DNA of 64,000 bases from Leptospira sp. WS60.C2 (lineage in GTDB: Bacteria > Spirochaetota > Leptospiria > Leptospirales > Leptospiraceae), in assembly GCF_040833955.1 (NCBI RefSeq), contig NZ_CP162133.1, positions 986,001 through 1,050,000 of the forward strand, in the 5' to 3' direction. This document shows, piece after piece, positions 19,280 to 28,491 of this stretch; the first letter of the stretch is position 1; every line of letters starts with the position of its first letter. Below the pieces are notes generated by a model, which did no database searches, was not told the origin of the DNA, and worked only from the letters and a program-made list of their open reading frames with translations. The position numbers were made by a program, and so were the translations under genes.

Positions 19280-20191
19280 ATGAACTTCTTCAAAAATCTA
19301 TTTCTTTACGCTAAAATGGTTAAATTTTCCCACACACTCTTCGCTTTGCCCTTTGCTGGGATTAGCTTTGTCCTAGCATACCTCGAGTCCAATCTGGATA
19401 CGGGAGACCTTCTGCGGATTGGAGCACTGATTCTTGTATGTATGGTGAGCGCTCGCAGTGCTGCCATGGGTTTTAATCGTTACGTCGACTCAGAGATTGA
19501 TGAAAAAAACCCACGGACGCAAAATCGGGAAATTCCTGCTGGGAAAATATCCAAACTTTCGGCTCTTCTCTTTATTGGCTTGTCTTCCTTTATTTTTATC
19601 TTTGCTAGTTTCTTTGTGAACAAACTCGCCTTTCTCCTGTCCTTTCCTGCGCTCTTCATTCTCTTTTTGTATTCTTTGACAAAACGATTCACTCTATTTT
19701 GCCATTTGGTTTTGGGATTTGCCATCTCTCTTGCACCACTCGGTGCTTGGATTGCCATCACCGAAACCATCAGTCTTGTTCCAATCTTATTTTCCTTGGG
19801 TTTGCTCTTCCATATCTCCGCCTTTGATGTGTTATATGCTATTCAAGATATGGATTTTGACAAAAAGGAAAACCTTCACAGCATTCCCGCAAAACTGGGA
19901 GAAGGTAAGTCTCGTTTCATCGCAGTGATATTACATACTTTGTCTTTCGTATTTTTCATTCTTGCGGGAGTGAGCGCGGAACTCGGCCTTATGTATTTTT
20001 TCATCTTGTCTGTGATTGGAATTTTAGTATTGTATGAACACAAAATTTCTTACCAATACAAATCAAAAGACTTACCTCTTATTTTTTACCAAATCAATTC
20101 GTGGATCAGCGTAGTCTTGTTTTTAGCCATTCTCTTTGATAAATGGAACGAGTTTTTACTAAAGATTTCTTCAGGAATTAGTTTTCGATGA
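19280..20191 (+). CDS. ubiA: UbiA family prenyltransferase
   Basis: A 303-residue polytopic prenyltransferase with about eight or nine helices. The two aspartate-rich motifs are [20 protein letters not shown] (66-85) and [15 protein letters not shown] (183-197), which bind the polyprenyl diphosphate through Mg2+. It would prenylate an aromatic acid on the quinone pathway. It overlaps ubiX by four bases. In organisms that make menaquinone, such a pair may be the MqnP-type enzyme of the futalosine route instead of ubiquinone UbiA; the sequence alone does not decide. Confidence 0.9.
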   Translation: MNFFKNLFLYAKMVKFSHTLFALPFAGISFVLAYLESNLDTGDLLRIGALILVCMVSARSAAMGFNRYVDSEIDEKNPRTQNREIPAGKISKLSALLFIGLSSFIFIFASFFVNKLAFLLSFPALFILFLYSLTKRFTLFCHLVLGFAISLAPLGAWIAITETISLVPILFSLGLLFHISAFDVLYAIQDMDFDKKENLHSIPAKLGEGKSRFIAVILHTLSFVFFILAGVSAELGLMYFFILSVIGILVLYEHKISYQYKSKDLPLIFYQINSWISVVLFLAILFDKWNEFLLKISSGISFR

Positions 20192-20784
20192 AACTCGTTG
20201 TCGGTCTTGCGGGTGCCAGTGGTAGTATGTATGCCGCAAGATTTTTAAAAGCATTATCTGAAATCGAAGGGGAAACCTATATCACGGCAAGCCCAGCTTC
20301 GCTTCGTATCTTTTCGGAAGAATATGAAACCACTGTCAAAACCACAGAGGACATTTTATCTTTTGTAGAAGAGACATGGAAGGTAAAACCCAAACACAAA
20401 TTTCATGTACGTAATTTTTTTGATATAGGGTCTGACATTGCCAGTGGTTCCAATGTATGGGATGCCATGGTTGTGGTTCCCTGTAGTATGAAAACCGTGG
20501 CGTCGATGTCTGCGGGGCTTACGGAAAATTTAATTGAACGTGCGGCTGATGTGACTTTGAAAGAAAGACGAAGGTTAATTGTGGTTCCTAGAGAAACACC
20601 ATACAACCGCATCCACCTTCGCAATCTACTGAGTTTGGATGAGGCAGGGGCCATCATCCTACCCGCCTCTCCTGGGTTTTACCAAATGCCAAAAACATTG
20701 GATGACCTGGGTGATTTTATTGCGGGAAGGATTTTTAATTTACTCGGTCTGCAAAATACTCTTTTCCCTAAGTGGGAGGGGTAA
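20188..20784 (+). CDS. ubiX: Flavin prenyltransferase UbiX
   Basis: A 198-residue flavoprotein. [15 protein letters not shown] at the N-terminus is the FMN-binding loop. [25 protein letters not shown] and the C-terminal [20 protein letters not shown] are classic UbiX motifs. UbiX makes prenylated FMN for a UbiD-type decarboxylase, here presumably acting on the product of the adjacent UbiA; no ubiD is in the window. ATGA overlap with ubiA; convergent 17-base overlap with the thioesterase. Confidence 0.95.
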   Translation: MKLVVGLAGASGSMYAARFLKALSEIEGETYITASPASLRIFSEEYETTVKTTEDILSFVEETWKVKPKHKFHVRNFFDIGSDIASGSNVWDAMVVVPCSMKTVASMSAGLTENLIERAADVTLKERRRLIVVPRETPYNRIHLRNLLSLDEAGAIILPASPGFYQMPKTLDDLGDFIAGRIFNLLGLQNTLFPKWEG

Positions 20785-21181
20785 AGTTTCTAAAATACGC
20801 GGTTGGTTTCCCATTCTCACCTAAGCAAACATAGGTGATGTCACTTTCAATCACTGCGGCCATCTTACCCGTTTGAGGGTGGTTTGTGATCGCAAGGGTT
20901 CTGGAAGTGATGGAGGATTTTCCATACTTCACAATCTTTCCATAAATCTGGATGATGTCACCAGCACGAGCAGGGGAACGAAACACCACATTGTCCATAC
21001 TCATGGTCACAATGTTGGTATACCGAATTTTATTCATGACATACATTGCCATTCCCTCATCAATCCAGGAGAGCATTTTCCCTCCAAAAAGATTGTTGTG
21101 GTAGTTTAAATCGTCTGGTTGGACCAAGTGTTGGGTGACAAGTTCCATATCCCGGAGTTTGTTCTGAATTGTCTCGACCAT
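20768..21181 (-). CDS. Acyl-CoA thioesterase (hotdog fold, YciA/BFIT-like)
   Basis: A 137-residue hotdog protein starting at ATG 21181; the open frame extends to 21265, but that part lacks family similarity and runs into the divergent pyrB start. [28 protein letters not shown] holds the hotdog helix with the catalytic Asn/Asp region, and [20 protein letters not shown] the following strand. It should hydrolyse acyl-CoA thioesters in the cytoplasm; chain-length preference cannot be read. Confidence 0.88.
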   Translation of the reverse strand: MVETIQNKLRDMELVTQHLVQPDDLNYHNNLFGGKMLSWIDEGMAMYVMNKIRYTNIVTMSMDNVVFRSPARAGDIIQIYGKIVKYGKSSITSRTLAITNHPQTGKMAAVIESDITYVCLGENGKPTAYFRNFTPPT

Positions 21182-21247
21182 AAATACCAAAAAATATGTT
21201 TTCGATTTATTCGATACCAAAAACCCTAGAGAAAAGATTTCCGCCTT

Positions 21248-22180
21248 ATGTACGAATACTCCCACAAAAACATTCTAGATACCTTACAATTTTCCAAAGA
21301 AGACCTCAATTTCCTAATCGAAAAGACAAACCGTATGAGTGCCTTGCATGAATCTGGAAAGGCTTTCGGGATCCTACACGGAAAACTTCTGGCATCCTTG
21401 TTTTTTGAGGCAAGTACCCGCACTCGGATGAGTTTTGAGGCGGCCATGGAACGACTAGGGGGGAGACTTATCTCCACAGTGGGATTTCAATTTTCCTCCA
21501 TTTCGAAGGGGGAAACCTTATACGACACCATGAAGATGATTGAGGCCTACGTGGACATCGCTGTGATTCGACATCCTGTGGAAGGTTCCTCAAGGATTGC
21601 CGCAGGAGCAGTGAACATTCCTGTGATCAATGCTGGTGACGGAGCAGGCCAACACCCGACCCAGGCACTTCTCGATTTATATACAATTGTCTCAGAGAAA
21701 GGAAAAATTGATGGTTTGAACATCGCGTTTATCGGGGACCTCAAGTATGGGCGAACCATCCACTCCCTCATCAATTTACTTCGTCATTATCCCGTTCACT
21801 TGTATCTCATTAGCCCGGAAGAATTAAAACTTCCTGAAAAGTACAAAAAGAACTTAGAAGGTTTCCCTATGACTTGGGAAGAAACCACGGACATCAAAGC
21901 CATCTGGGATGCGGATGTTGCCTACGTGACGCGAATCCAAGAAGAAAGGTTTCCTGATCACAGAGAGTATGAAAAACTCAAAGACATCTACAAAGTGAAT
22001 AAGGAACTTGTGCTTGCTTCCAAAAAAGATACAACCATTCTCCATCCACTCCCACGTGTGAATGAACTTTCCACAGATGTGGATGATTTACCAAATGCCG
22101 CATACTTCCGTCAGGCGAAGTATGGTGTTGTGGTTCGGATGGTTTTACTTTGTCTAAGTCTCGGAGTTAATTTTGACTAA
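21248..22180 (+). CDS. pyrB: Aspartate carbamoyltransferase catalytic subunit
   Basis: A 310-residue ATCase catalytic chain, second step of pyrimidine synthesis. The carbamoyl-phosphate loop [11 protein letters not shown] has STRTR at 56-60; [12 protein letters not shown] and [12 protein letters not shown] follow, and [12 protein letters not shown] near the C-terminus supplies the aspartate site. No pyrI regulatory gene is adjacent. The upstream 66 bases contain a 10-base direct repeat. The DUF2203 start lies inside the last codons of pyrB (8-base overlap). Confidence 0.96.
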   Translation: MYEYSHKNILDTLQFSKEDLNFLIEKTNRMSALHESGKAFGILHGKLLASLFFEASTRTRMSFEAAMERLGGRLISTVGFQFSSISKGETLYDTMKMIEAYVDIAVIRHPVEGSSRIAAGAVNIPVINAGDGAGQHPTQALLDLYTIVSEKGKIDGLNIAFIGDLKYGRTIHSLINLLRHYPVHLYLISPEELKLPEKYKKNLEGFPMTWEETTDIKAIWDADVAYVTRIQEERFPDHREYEKLKDIYKVNKELVLASKKDTTILHPLPRVNELSTDVDDLPNAAYFRQAKYGVVVRMVLLCLSLGVNFD

Positions 22181-22538
22181 AAAGATTTGGACATTGGAAG
22201 AGGCAAGGGAAGTCCTACCTCTTGTCAGAGACATCACAAGAGAATATTATCTCAAAGCAAGTGTACTTGCTGATGATGTGCGAAACAAAATGTTACCAGA
22301 AAATATTTTGGAATCCAAAGAGGAAGAAATTGGAGACATCATCAAACATTGGACAAACGAAATCTTAAATTTGAAAATTGATGTCAAAGGATTGTGGCTC
22401 GTAGACTTCGATCATGGCAATGGCTTTTACTGTTGGACATGGGGCGAAGAAGATGTGTTATACGAACATGGTTATCATGAAGGATTTAGATCGAGAAAAC
22501 TCATAGAGGAAAATAAAGAAGAAAATGACTCAGATTAA
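22173..22538 (+). CDS. DUF2203 family protein
   Basis: A 121-residue soluble protein. [20 protein letters not shown] is the N-terminal helix, and [21 protein letters not shown] with [14 protein letters not shown] is the C-terminal signature of DUF2203. Function is unknown in the family. Start is TTG inside pyrB; its end overlaps the dapL start by 14 bases, so all three are likely co-translated. Confidence 0.85.
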   Translation: MTKKIWTLEEAREVLPLVRDITREYYLKASVLADDVRNKMLPENILESKEEEIGDIIKHWTNEILNLKIDVKGLWLVDFDHGNGFYCWTWGEEDVLYEHGYHEGFRSRKLIEENKEENDSD

Positions 22539-23751
22539 TGAAAACTATTTAAAATTAAAAGCGGGATATCTATTCCCTGAGATTGGAAGACGGGTAAAGG
22601 CTTATTCCGAAGCCAACCAAAATGCAAAAATCATTCGTCTTGGTATCGGAGACGTAACTCTCCCTCTTGCACCCACAATTGTGAATGCAATGGTAGACGC
22701 TGCAAAAGAAATGGGAAGAGCAGATGGATTCCATGGGTATGGACCAGAACAAGGGTATTCCTTTCTCATCCAAAAAATCATTGCCCATGATTACACGGCA
22801 CGTGGTGTCCAAATCGCAGAAGATGAAGTGTTTGTTTCTGATGGATCCAAATGTGATTGTGGAAACATCCAAGAAATTTTTTCTCTCGATAGTAAAATTG
22901 CCGTCGTAGATCCAGTTTATCCAGTGTATGTGGATACAAACGTGATGGCAGGGAGAACTGGTGAAGTAGGACCTGATGGACGTTATGCGAATATCGTATA
23001 TATGCCTGCCACTGAGGAAAATAATTTTGAGCCTGATTTTCCAAAGGAAAAAGCCGATATCATTTATCTTTGTTATCCGAACAATCCTACAGGGATGGTG
23101 GCAACCAAAGCACGTCTTACTGAATGGGTGAACTATGCGAAAAAAATGGGAAGTATCATTCTTTTTGATTCTGCCTATGAATCGTTTATCCAAGACCCAG
23201 AAATTCCAAAATCCATTTATGAAATCCCGGGAGCCAAAGAAGTGGCCATGGAATTTCGTTCTTTTTCCAAAACAGCAGGTTTTACGGGAACACGTTGTGC
23301 CTACCTCGTGATTCCAAAAGACCTAAAAGGAAAAACCAAAGCGGGAGAAGAGGTGAGTTTTAATTCCCTTTGGAACAGACGACACACAACCAAATTCAAT
23401 GGTGTTTCGTATGTCACACAAAAAGGAGCAGAGGCTGTTTTTTCACCACAAGGCCAAGTGGAGATCAAAGAACAAATTTCTTACTACATGGAAAATGCGA
23501 AACTCATCCGCGAAGGACTAACAAAAGCGGGATACAAAGTGTTTGGCGGAACCAACGCTCCTTACATTTGGTTAAAAACCCCAAGAGGTCTCAAATCCTG
23601 GGAATTTTTTGACGAACTTTTAGGAAAGGCACAAGTGGTGGGAACACCTGGTTCGGGATTTGGACCGGCGGGCGAAGGGTATTTTCGACTTTCTGCCTTT
23701 GGAAAACGAGAAGATGTCTTTTCTGCCATCGAACGCATCCAAAAAATGTAA
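22525..23751 (+). CDS. dapL: LL-diaminopimelate aminotransferase
   Basis: A 408-residue class I/II PLP aminotransferase of the DapL type, which makes LL-diaminopimelate directly from tetrahydrodipicolinate. The N-terminal [14 protein letters not shown] and [13 protein letters not shown], the [14 protein letters not shown] segment, and the PLP-lysine motif [15 protein letters not shown] (Lys249) are diagnostic. It supplies DAP for peptidoglycan and lysine. Third gene of pyrB-DUF2203-dapL; the stop is followed by the 14-bp inverted repeat. Confidence 0.95.
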   Translation: MTQINENYLKLKAGYLFPEIGRRVKAYSEANQNAKIIRLGIGDVTLPLAPTIVNAMVDAAKEMGRADGFHGYGPEQGYSFLIQKIIAHDYTARGVQIAEDEVFVSDGSKCDCGNIQEIFSLDSKIAVVDPVYPVYVDTNVMAGRTGEVGPDGRYANIVYMPATEENNFEPDFPKEKADIIYLCYPNNPTGMVATKARLTEWVNYAKKMGSIILFDSAYESFIQDPEIPKSIYEIPGAKEVAMEFRSFSKTAGFTGTRCAYLVIPKDLKGKTKAGEEVSFNSLWNRRHTTKFNGVSYVTQKGAEAVFSPQGQVEIKEQISYYMENAKLIREGLTKAGYKVFGGTNAPYIWLKTPRGLKSWEFFDELLGKAQVVGTPGSGFGPAGEGYFRLSAFGKREDVFSAIERIQKM

Positions 23752-23765
23752 AATTTAGTCCTGGT

Positions 23766-23812
23766 TTTTCCCATAGCTCCGATATATAAAACAAGGTAGA
23801 GCTATGGGAAAA
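23766..23812 (+). repeat. 14-bp perfect inverted repeat spanning a start codon
   Basis: TTTTCCCATAGCTC (23766-23779) and GAGCTATGGGAAAA (23799-23812) are perfect reverse complements separated by 19 bases. The right arm contains the ATG of the next gene (23804) and the spacer holds its AAGG ribosome site (23793-23796) and an AT-rich GATATATAAAA. There is no trailing T run, so it is not a usual terminator. It may be a start-codon hairpin in the read-through mRNA or an operator. Confidence 0.8.
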
Positions 23813-24796
23813 TGGAAATTCATCCTCTTTTTTGCAATGGTTGTGGGTCATATCTCCCACATCAATGCAGTGTCTCCAGAACAAACGAATTTGGGGATTT
23901 TAATCTTTGAAAACAAAGAAAATTTAAATTTTATCAATGTGGCACTTAGTAATTTGGCACCTCCACAAGAAGAAAGCCAAACACAAACACAACCAGGTGC
24001 CGAAACACAAACCCCAGATCCTTCCAAAAAGAATTTGGATTTTGATTATTTCAAACTCCTAAAAGCGGCAAACCAATCTGACTTTAGCGGGAACATGTGG
24101 TATTTACAAAGTAACTACGTGTATGGGTTTCGCCAACTCAGACAAGCCCAAGGGGAACTCAAAAACATCTTTGAAATTGTACTCCAAAAGTATATTGAAG
24201 ATGCAAGAGCACTTTTAGAAGCAGCAGCCCCAGCCATCATCCGATCCAATGATAGCAACGCCAAAGCCTTGTTACGTTTAGGTTTTCGTGACCTACGTTC
24301 CTCAGAAGACCTTTATACAACTGGTCTTAATTCCAGTCCTCACCAATACCGATACAAACTGACGCTCTACAAAGAAGGAATTTTGACTCTTCGCCGTGCC
24401 AAACGTTTTGCCATCCTTGCGATGATTTACAGCAAAACACCTGATGAAGACAAACCAGAATACCAATATCGTTCCAATGAAGACCTAAAAGAGGCACGTA
24501 ATGAGGAAAAACAACGTAATTACGAAAAGGTGAGAGACACTTTAATCAACTTCATTGAAAACAAACGTATGGAGCGCACAGTGGTTCCGCCAGGCAATCC
24601 TGATGCGAAACCATTGGATCTACTCGAACAACATGATGACAATTACGGATTCATCACAGCCAAAAGATTAGATTTACTGCTCGAAGCCAATGCACAAATC
24701 AAAGAGACAGAAGGGGCAAGACGTGAGTCCGTTCCTCCTACTCCGAAGTTTGACGAAAACGGCAAAGCCATTTATCCAGAAGAGAAGAAAAAATAA
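23804..24796 (+). CDS. Exported helical protein, unknown function
   Basis: A 330-residue protein with an N-terminal signal (about 1-22, ending NAVS). A Gln/Thr/Pro-rich linker (about 52-75) leads to a long helical domain rich in Ala, Lys and Arg, with segments such as LLKAANQSDFSGNMWYLQSN and LTLRRAKRFAILAMIYSKT. The C-terminus is charged. No family is recognised. It is separated by one base from the next gene, which encodes a second exported helical protein, so the two likely work together in the periplasm. Confidence 0.8.
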   Translation: MGKWKFILFFAMVVGHISHINAVSPEQTNLGILIFENKENLNFINVALSNLAPPQEESQTQTQPGAETQTPDPSKKNLDFDYFKLLKAANQSDFSGNMWYLQSNYVYGFRQLRQAQGELKNIFEIVLQKYIEDARALLEAAAPAIIRSNDSNAKALLRLGFRDLRSSEDLYTTGLNSSPHQYRYKLTLYKEGILTLRRAKRFAILAMIYSKTPDEDKPEYQYRSNEDLKEARNEEKQRNYEKVRDTLINFIENKRMERTVVPPGNPDAKPLDLLEQHDDNYGFITAKRLDLLLEANAQIKETEGARRESVPPTPKFDENGKAIYPEEKKK

Positions 24797-24797
24797 G

Positions 24798-25436
24798 ATG
24801 AAGTGGATGACAAGTGTAATCCTCCTAAGCCTTTCGGTAGGACTCGTTGCCAAAAGTACGATGTCTTACCGAGAACGGAAAAAACAATTGGATGGGAAGA
24901 TCTCACTTGTAATCGATATCAAAGAACAATTAAAATTGGAACCAGAAGTTGGTAAAACATCTGTGGAATCCATTCGTGACCAAGTGGAGGAAACCTACCG
25001 AGTTGGCAAACGAGCGGACATTGAAAAAATGTTAACGCTTGCGGAAGGCGAACTCCTTGTCACACAAAGAAAACTCTGTACACCCATGGAAGACGCAGCA
25101 AACGGACTCTACCAAAAAGCCATGGGTTTATGGATCCAAATGGAATCTGATGAAAAATCAGGTCAAATTCGTTTGGAATGGGACACGAAAGAAAAAATCC
25201 AACGTTACCTTGTGATGGCAAAAAGCGAAAAAGACCATGCAAAAGAGTTTTATTTGTCCGGGAACTACCAACTTTCCTTACATACATACAAACGTTCGCT
25301 AGTTTATAGTTTGTTATCATTACGCTCTCAAAAAGCAGAAATTCCGGAAGAATACCAAACTGCTGATGCAGCCTGGGTCCAACCCATTTGGATGGGCCTT
25401 CATAAACAAAAGCAAAGTTCCATCCAACAAAACTAA
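24798..25436 (+). CDS. Exported helical protein, partner of the preceding gene
   Basis: A 212-residue protein from ATG 24798, chosen because it directly follows the upstream stop (TAAG-ATG) and begins a signal peptide (MKWMTSVILLSLSVGLVAKS). The mature part is helical and Lys/Glu-rich, with KRADIEKMLTLAEGELLVTQ and YLSGNYQLSLHTYKRSLVY, the latter TPR-like. No family is recognised. Confidence 0.8.
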   Translation: MKWMTSVILLSLSVGLVAKSTMSYRERKKQLDGKISLVIDIKEQLKLEPEVGKTSVESIRDQVEETYRVGKRADIEKMLTLAEGELLVTQRKLCTPMEDAANGLYQKAMGLWIQMESDEKSGQIRLEWDTKEKIQRYLVMAKSEKDHAKEFYLSGNYQLSLHTYKRSLVYSLLSLRSQKAEIPEEYQTADAAWVQPIWMGLHKQKQSSIQQN

Positions 25437-25483
25437 AAAATTTTCATTTTCATTCACACCAAATTTCAAAAACTGACTGCTTA

Positions 25484-26689
25484 GTGAAGTTTGAATCACT
25501 CTATCGTCATTTTTTGCTCACAAGAGCCAGCCATATTCCCGTAGTCGGCGAGAAGGGGGAACTTGTGGGTTTGTTATCCAAGGAACGAGTACACCGTGAA
25601 TTGTCGGATCTTGGAAAAGAAAGAGAAGACCTAGACCAAATCCCAATAGAAATCCTAGAAACAGAATTAAATGAATCTGTCATTTTGTATTTCAAAGAAT
25701 CATCTCTCATTCCAGTGATTGGGATCAACGGGGAAAAGATAGACAATTGGGACAAACCAAGATTCCTTGCAGCCTTCACAAAATTAGAATCCAAACAAAC
25801 GAGAGATCCGAAACTCGAAACTATCGAAACCAAAATCGAGAAAAAAAAAGAAAACCTCGATTCCGTCCAGTGGTTTATGGAGCTCATCCTCTCGCATTTC
25901 CCCGATGGACTTTTTGCAAGTGATGTTTCTGGAAATACAATTTTTTACAATGAAAGTTTTGAAAGAGATATTCTCACAAAACCCTTGTTTGATGATTCAA
26001 TTGAAACGGCGGAAAAGTATCTGCATAATTTAAATCGAGAAGTTCTTGCGACTTACTTAAAGGAACATGACTTAAGTTTGGGAAAGGATCGCGATACCAA
26101 TGTCCTTACAACTCTTTTGCCAGATTTACAATCGCAAGTGAGAATCATCACGTTAAAGAAAGAAAAGAAAGTCGTTGGGTTTTTATACCACTTTGCTTCC
26201 ACTTCCTCTGGCTTTGGAAGTGGAAAATCCAAATCAGAATTTCCCGATTTGGATTTGGCCTTCCATTCCAAATTGCCTCTCGAAACGGTCCTTGCCGAGA
26301 TGGAAGCACACTACATTCATAAATCTTTACAAAGAAATTCTCAAAATATATCCCACGCAGCAAGTGAATTAGGAATTCCAAGAACCACATTACAAAATAG
26401 AATTCGTTTCTTAAATTTAGCCGAGCGTTTCCAAAATCAGAAAAAAGACAAACTTGTCATCCCAAGGAAACGCCAAGAAAAACAGAACATAAAGGGGAAG
26501 GAATCATCTCAAATTCAGGAAGTTCCCAAAAAGAAGCCAAATCTTCCCAAGAAAAAAACAAATCCTCAGACAAAGAAGAAGGGAAAAGACAAGGATTTGA
26601 GTCAGAAGCAAGGGAAAAAACAAACGAAAGCGAAGGAAAGATCCAAAACCACAAACAAAGCAGCCAAAAAGGCAAAAAAAAGACGTTGA
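25484..26689 (+). CDS. CBS-PAS-Fis-type HTH protein with lysine-rich tail
   Basis: A 401-residue protein with the order: CBS-like pair (about 8-98; ASHIPVVGEKGELVGLLSKE and SSLIPVIGINGEKI), PAS-like domain (about 127-236; LILSHFPDGLFASDVSGNTI), Fis-type helix-turn-helix (about 266-310; HYIHKSLQRNSQNISHAASE then GIPRTTLQNRIRFL), and a lysine-rich low-complexity tail (about 318-401). The C-terminal HTH looks like that of NtrC-family enhancer-binding proteins, but the AAA+ ATPase domain is missing. It is presumably a DNA-binding sensor responding to a nucleotide or small ligand. Start is GTG 25484 without a clear ribosome site. Confidence 0.8.
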   Translation: MKFESLYRHFLLTRASHIPVVGEKGELVGLLSKERVHRELSDLGKEREDLDQIPIEILETELNESVILYFKESSLIPVIGINGEKIDNWDKPRFLAAFTKLESKQTRDPKLETIETKIEKKKENLDSVQWFMELILSHFPDGLFASDVSGNTIFYNESFERDILTKPLFDDSIETAEKYLHNLNREVLATYLKEHDLSLGKDRDTNVLTTLLPDLQSQVRIITLKKEKKVVGFLYHFASTSSGFGSGKSKSEFPDLDLAFHSKLPLETVLAEMEAHYIHKSLQRNSQNISHAASELGIPRTTLQNRIRFLNLAERFQNQKKDKLVIPRKRQEKQNIKGKESSQIQEVPKKKPNLPKKKTNPQTKKKGKDKDLSQKQGKKQTKAKERSKTTNKAAKKAKKRR

Positions 26690-26770
26690 CGAAAATGAAG
26701 GAAAAACGATTTTTTCATTACCGTTTGAGAAAACACCTCCGCACTTCGCTGTTTCACTTGCATACGTAAC

Positions 26771-26800
26771 TTGCACAAATGGTTTCCCTATTTTTATCAA
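26771..26800 (+). promoter_or_regulatory. Possible sigma-70 promoter for rho
   Basis: TTGCAC (26771-26776) and TATCAA (26795-26800) are 18 bases apart, 31 bases before the rho ATG. The -35 matches four of six consensus bases. The 142-base gap between the CBS-PAS gene and rho contains no other feature I could support. Confidence 0.35.
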
Positions 26801-26830
26801 ATACTCTAACTAATCAATGTAGAACAATCT

Positions 26831-28234
26831 ATGGCATCACGCAAACAAGAAGAAATCCAAGTTAATCCCTCCGAAGAACCAACAGAATACACGAACGGCA
26901 TCATGGACCAAGACGATGCTTCCGAACCACCGAAACAATTTAAGAAAAAAAAGAGCCGTTACGAAGGTCCGATTCCTCCACCTCTTGATTTAGTCGAACT
27001 CAAGAAAAAAAACATCAATGAACTTGCAGACCTTGCAAAAGGTTTAGGGGTTGAAAACACTCATGGTTTGAAAAAACAAAACTTGATGTTTGCTCTTCTC
27101 CAAGCACAAACCGAAAAAGACGGACAAGTGCATGCGGCAGGGGTTATGGAAAGACTTCCTGATGGATATGGGTTCCTTCGTTCACCTGACTACAATTATG
27201 TGCCAGGTCCTGATGATATTTATGTTTCTCCATCTCAAATTAAGTTATTTGGTCTTCGTACGGGAGATACCGTAACAGGTCTCATTCGACCACCAAAGGA
27301 AGCAGAACGATTCTTTGCGATGTTACGTGTTGAATCCATCAATGGGTTCCCTGTAGAAGTCGCTCAAAAAAGAAATTTGTTTGATAACCTAACACCTCTG
27401 TATCCAAACGAAAGGATCAATATGGAATTTGATCCTAGCCATTTGGACACTCGAGTGATTGATCTTATGTGCCCGATTGGAAAAGGACAAAGAGCACTCA
27501 TCGTGGCTCCTCCTAGAACGGGTAAAACCGTTCTTATGCAATCCATCGCCAATGCCATCACTCGTAACCATCCTGAAATTTTTCTCATCGTTTTACTGAT
27601 TGATGAACGTCCAGAAGAAGTAACTGATATGGCTCGCCATGTAAAAGGTGAAGTTGTGAGTTCTACGTTTGACGAACCAGCACAACGACACGTACAAGTG
27701 GCGGAGATGGTCATTGAAAAAGCAAAACGACTTGTCGAACATGGAAAGGATGTGGTCATCCTCCTTGACTCCATCACAAGGCTTGCTCGTGCATACAACC
27801 AAGTGGTTCCTACTTCTGGAAAAATCCTTTCTGGTGGTGTGGACTCCAATGCTCTCCACAAACCAAAACGTTTTTTTGGTGCCGCTAGAAATATTGAAGA
27901 GGGTGGTTCACTCACCATCATCGCCACTGCTCTCATTGATACAGGATCCCGAATGGACGAGGTGATTTTTGAGGAGTTTAAGGGAACGGGAAATATGGAA
28001 ATCCATTTGGACCGAAAACTCGCCGACAAACGAATTTTCCCTGCCATTGACATCAACCGCTCCGGAACAAGGAAAGAAGAACTCCTCCTTCCGCAAGACA
28101 CCCTCACTCGTGTCTTTATCCTTAGAAAAGTACTTTCTCCTATGAGTATCACCGAAAGTATGGAACTATTGATTGAAAAAATGCGTGGCGCGAAGACAAA
28201 CGACCAATTCCTCGCCAGCATGAATACGAACTAA
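26831..28234 (+). CDS. rho: Transcription termination factor Rho
   Basis: A 467-residue hexameric RNA helicase. An acidic, Pro-rich N-terminal extension (about 1-50) precedes the Rho N-domain ([20 protein letters not shown]), the cold-shock-like RNA-binding domain ([20 protein letters not shown]), and the ATPase domain with Walker A APPRTGKT (Lys232), ERPEEVTDM and [13 protein letters not shown]. It is followed by rpmE after ten bases, a common spirochaetal and bacterial pairing. Confidence 0.97.
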   Translation: MASRKQEEIQVNPSEEPTEYTNGIMDQDDASEPPKQFKKKKSRYEGPIPPPLDLVELKKKNINELADLAKGLGVENTHGLKKQNLMFALLQAQTEKDGQVHAAGVMERLPDGYGFLRSPDYNYVPGPDDIYVSPSQIKLFGLRTGDTVTGLIRPPKEAERFFAMLRVESINGFPVEVAQKRNLFDNLTPLYPNERINMEFDPSHLDTRVIDLMCPIGKGQRALIVAPPRTGKTVLMQSIANAITRNHPEIFLIVLLIDERPEEVTDMARHVKGEVVSSTFDEPAQRHVQVAEMVIEKAKRLVEHGKDVVILLDSITRLARAYNQVVPTSGKILSGGVDSNALHKPKRFFGAARNIEEGGSLTIIATALIDTGSRMDEVIFEEFKGTGNMEIHLDRKLADKRIFPAIDINRSGTRKEELLLPQDTLTRVFILRKVLSPMSITESMELLIEKMRGAKTNDQFLASMNTN

Positions 28235-28244
28235 AAGGGCCACC

Positions 28245-28445
28245 ATGAAAACTGACATCCATCCAAAATACGTTGCTGCAAAAATTAAATGTGCTTGTGG
28301 TACAGTGATTGAAACACGCTCCACTGCAGGGGACATCAGTGTGGAAATTTGTTCCAACTGCCACCCGTTCTTCACAGGAAAATCAAAACTAGTGGATACA
28401 ACAGGTCGCGTAGACAAATTTAAGAAAAAATACAAAATGAAATAA
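28245..28445 (+). CDS. rpmE: 50S ribosomal protein L31 (zinc-binding form)
   Basis: A 66-residue L31. It opens [10 protein letters not shown], and the four zinc cysteines are Cys16, Cys18, Cys36 and Cys39 in KCACGT and [12 protein letters not shown]. This is the C+ type, often replaced by a zinc-free paralogue under zinc starvation. A 7-bp hairpin begins at its stop codon. Confidence 0.97.
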   Translation: MKTDIHPKYVAAKIKCACGTVIETRSTAGDISVEICSNCHPFFTGKSKLVDTTGRVDKFKKKYKMK

Positions 28446-28460
28446 GAGGCAAAGCCTCTT
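28444..28460 (+). terminator. Small hairpin after rpmE (weak terminator or attenuator)
   Basis: AAGAGGC (28444-28450) pairs with GCCTCTT (28454-28460) across a three-base AAA loop. Only short T content follows, so partial termination or mRNA end protection is more likely than full termination. The next gene starts 31 bases further on. Confidence 0.5.
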
Positions 28461-28491
28461 ATACCGTCTAAGAATCAACGGGGGATCACTC

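Noticed and set aside
22570..23193. 207-residue minus-strand frame antisense to dapL
   Set aside because: Overlaps a certain enzyme gene fully and has the Ile/His/Phe-rich composition of a shadow.
24690..24797. N-terminal extension of the second exported helical protein
   Set aside because: It lies inside the preceding gene in another frame, and the signal peptide starts at 24798.
26440..26689. Lysine-rich tail as a frameshift artefact
   Set aside because: The frame stays open with consistent Lys/Pro/Gln/Ser composition and ends normally, so it is a real low-complexity tail as far as can be seen.
26763..26781. Sigma-54-like element before rho (CTTGCATACGTAACTTGCA)
   Set aside because: The -24 GG is missing, so only the TTGCA half matches; a sigma-70 reading is better.
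27364..28221. 285-residue minus-strand frame antisense to rho
   Set aside because: It lies wholly opposite the highly conserved rho ATPase domain and has a Ser/Arg-rich composition typical of an antisense shadow, without a ribosome site.
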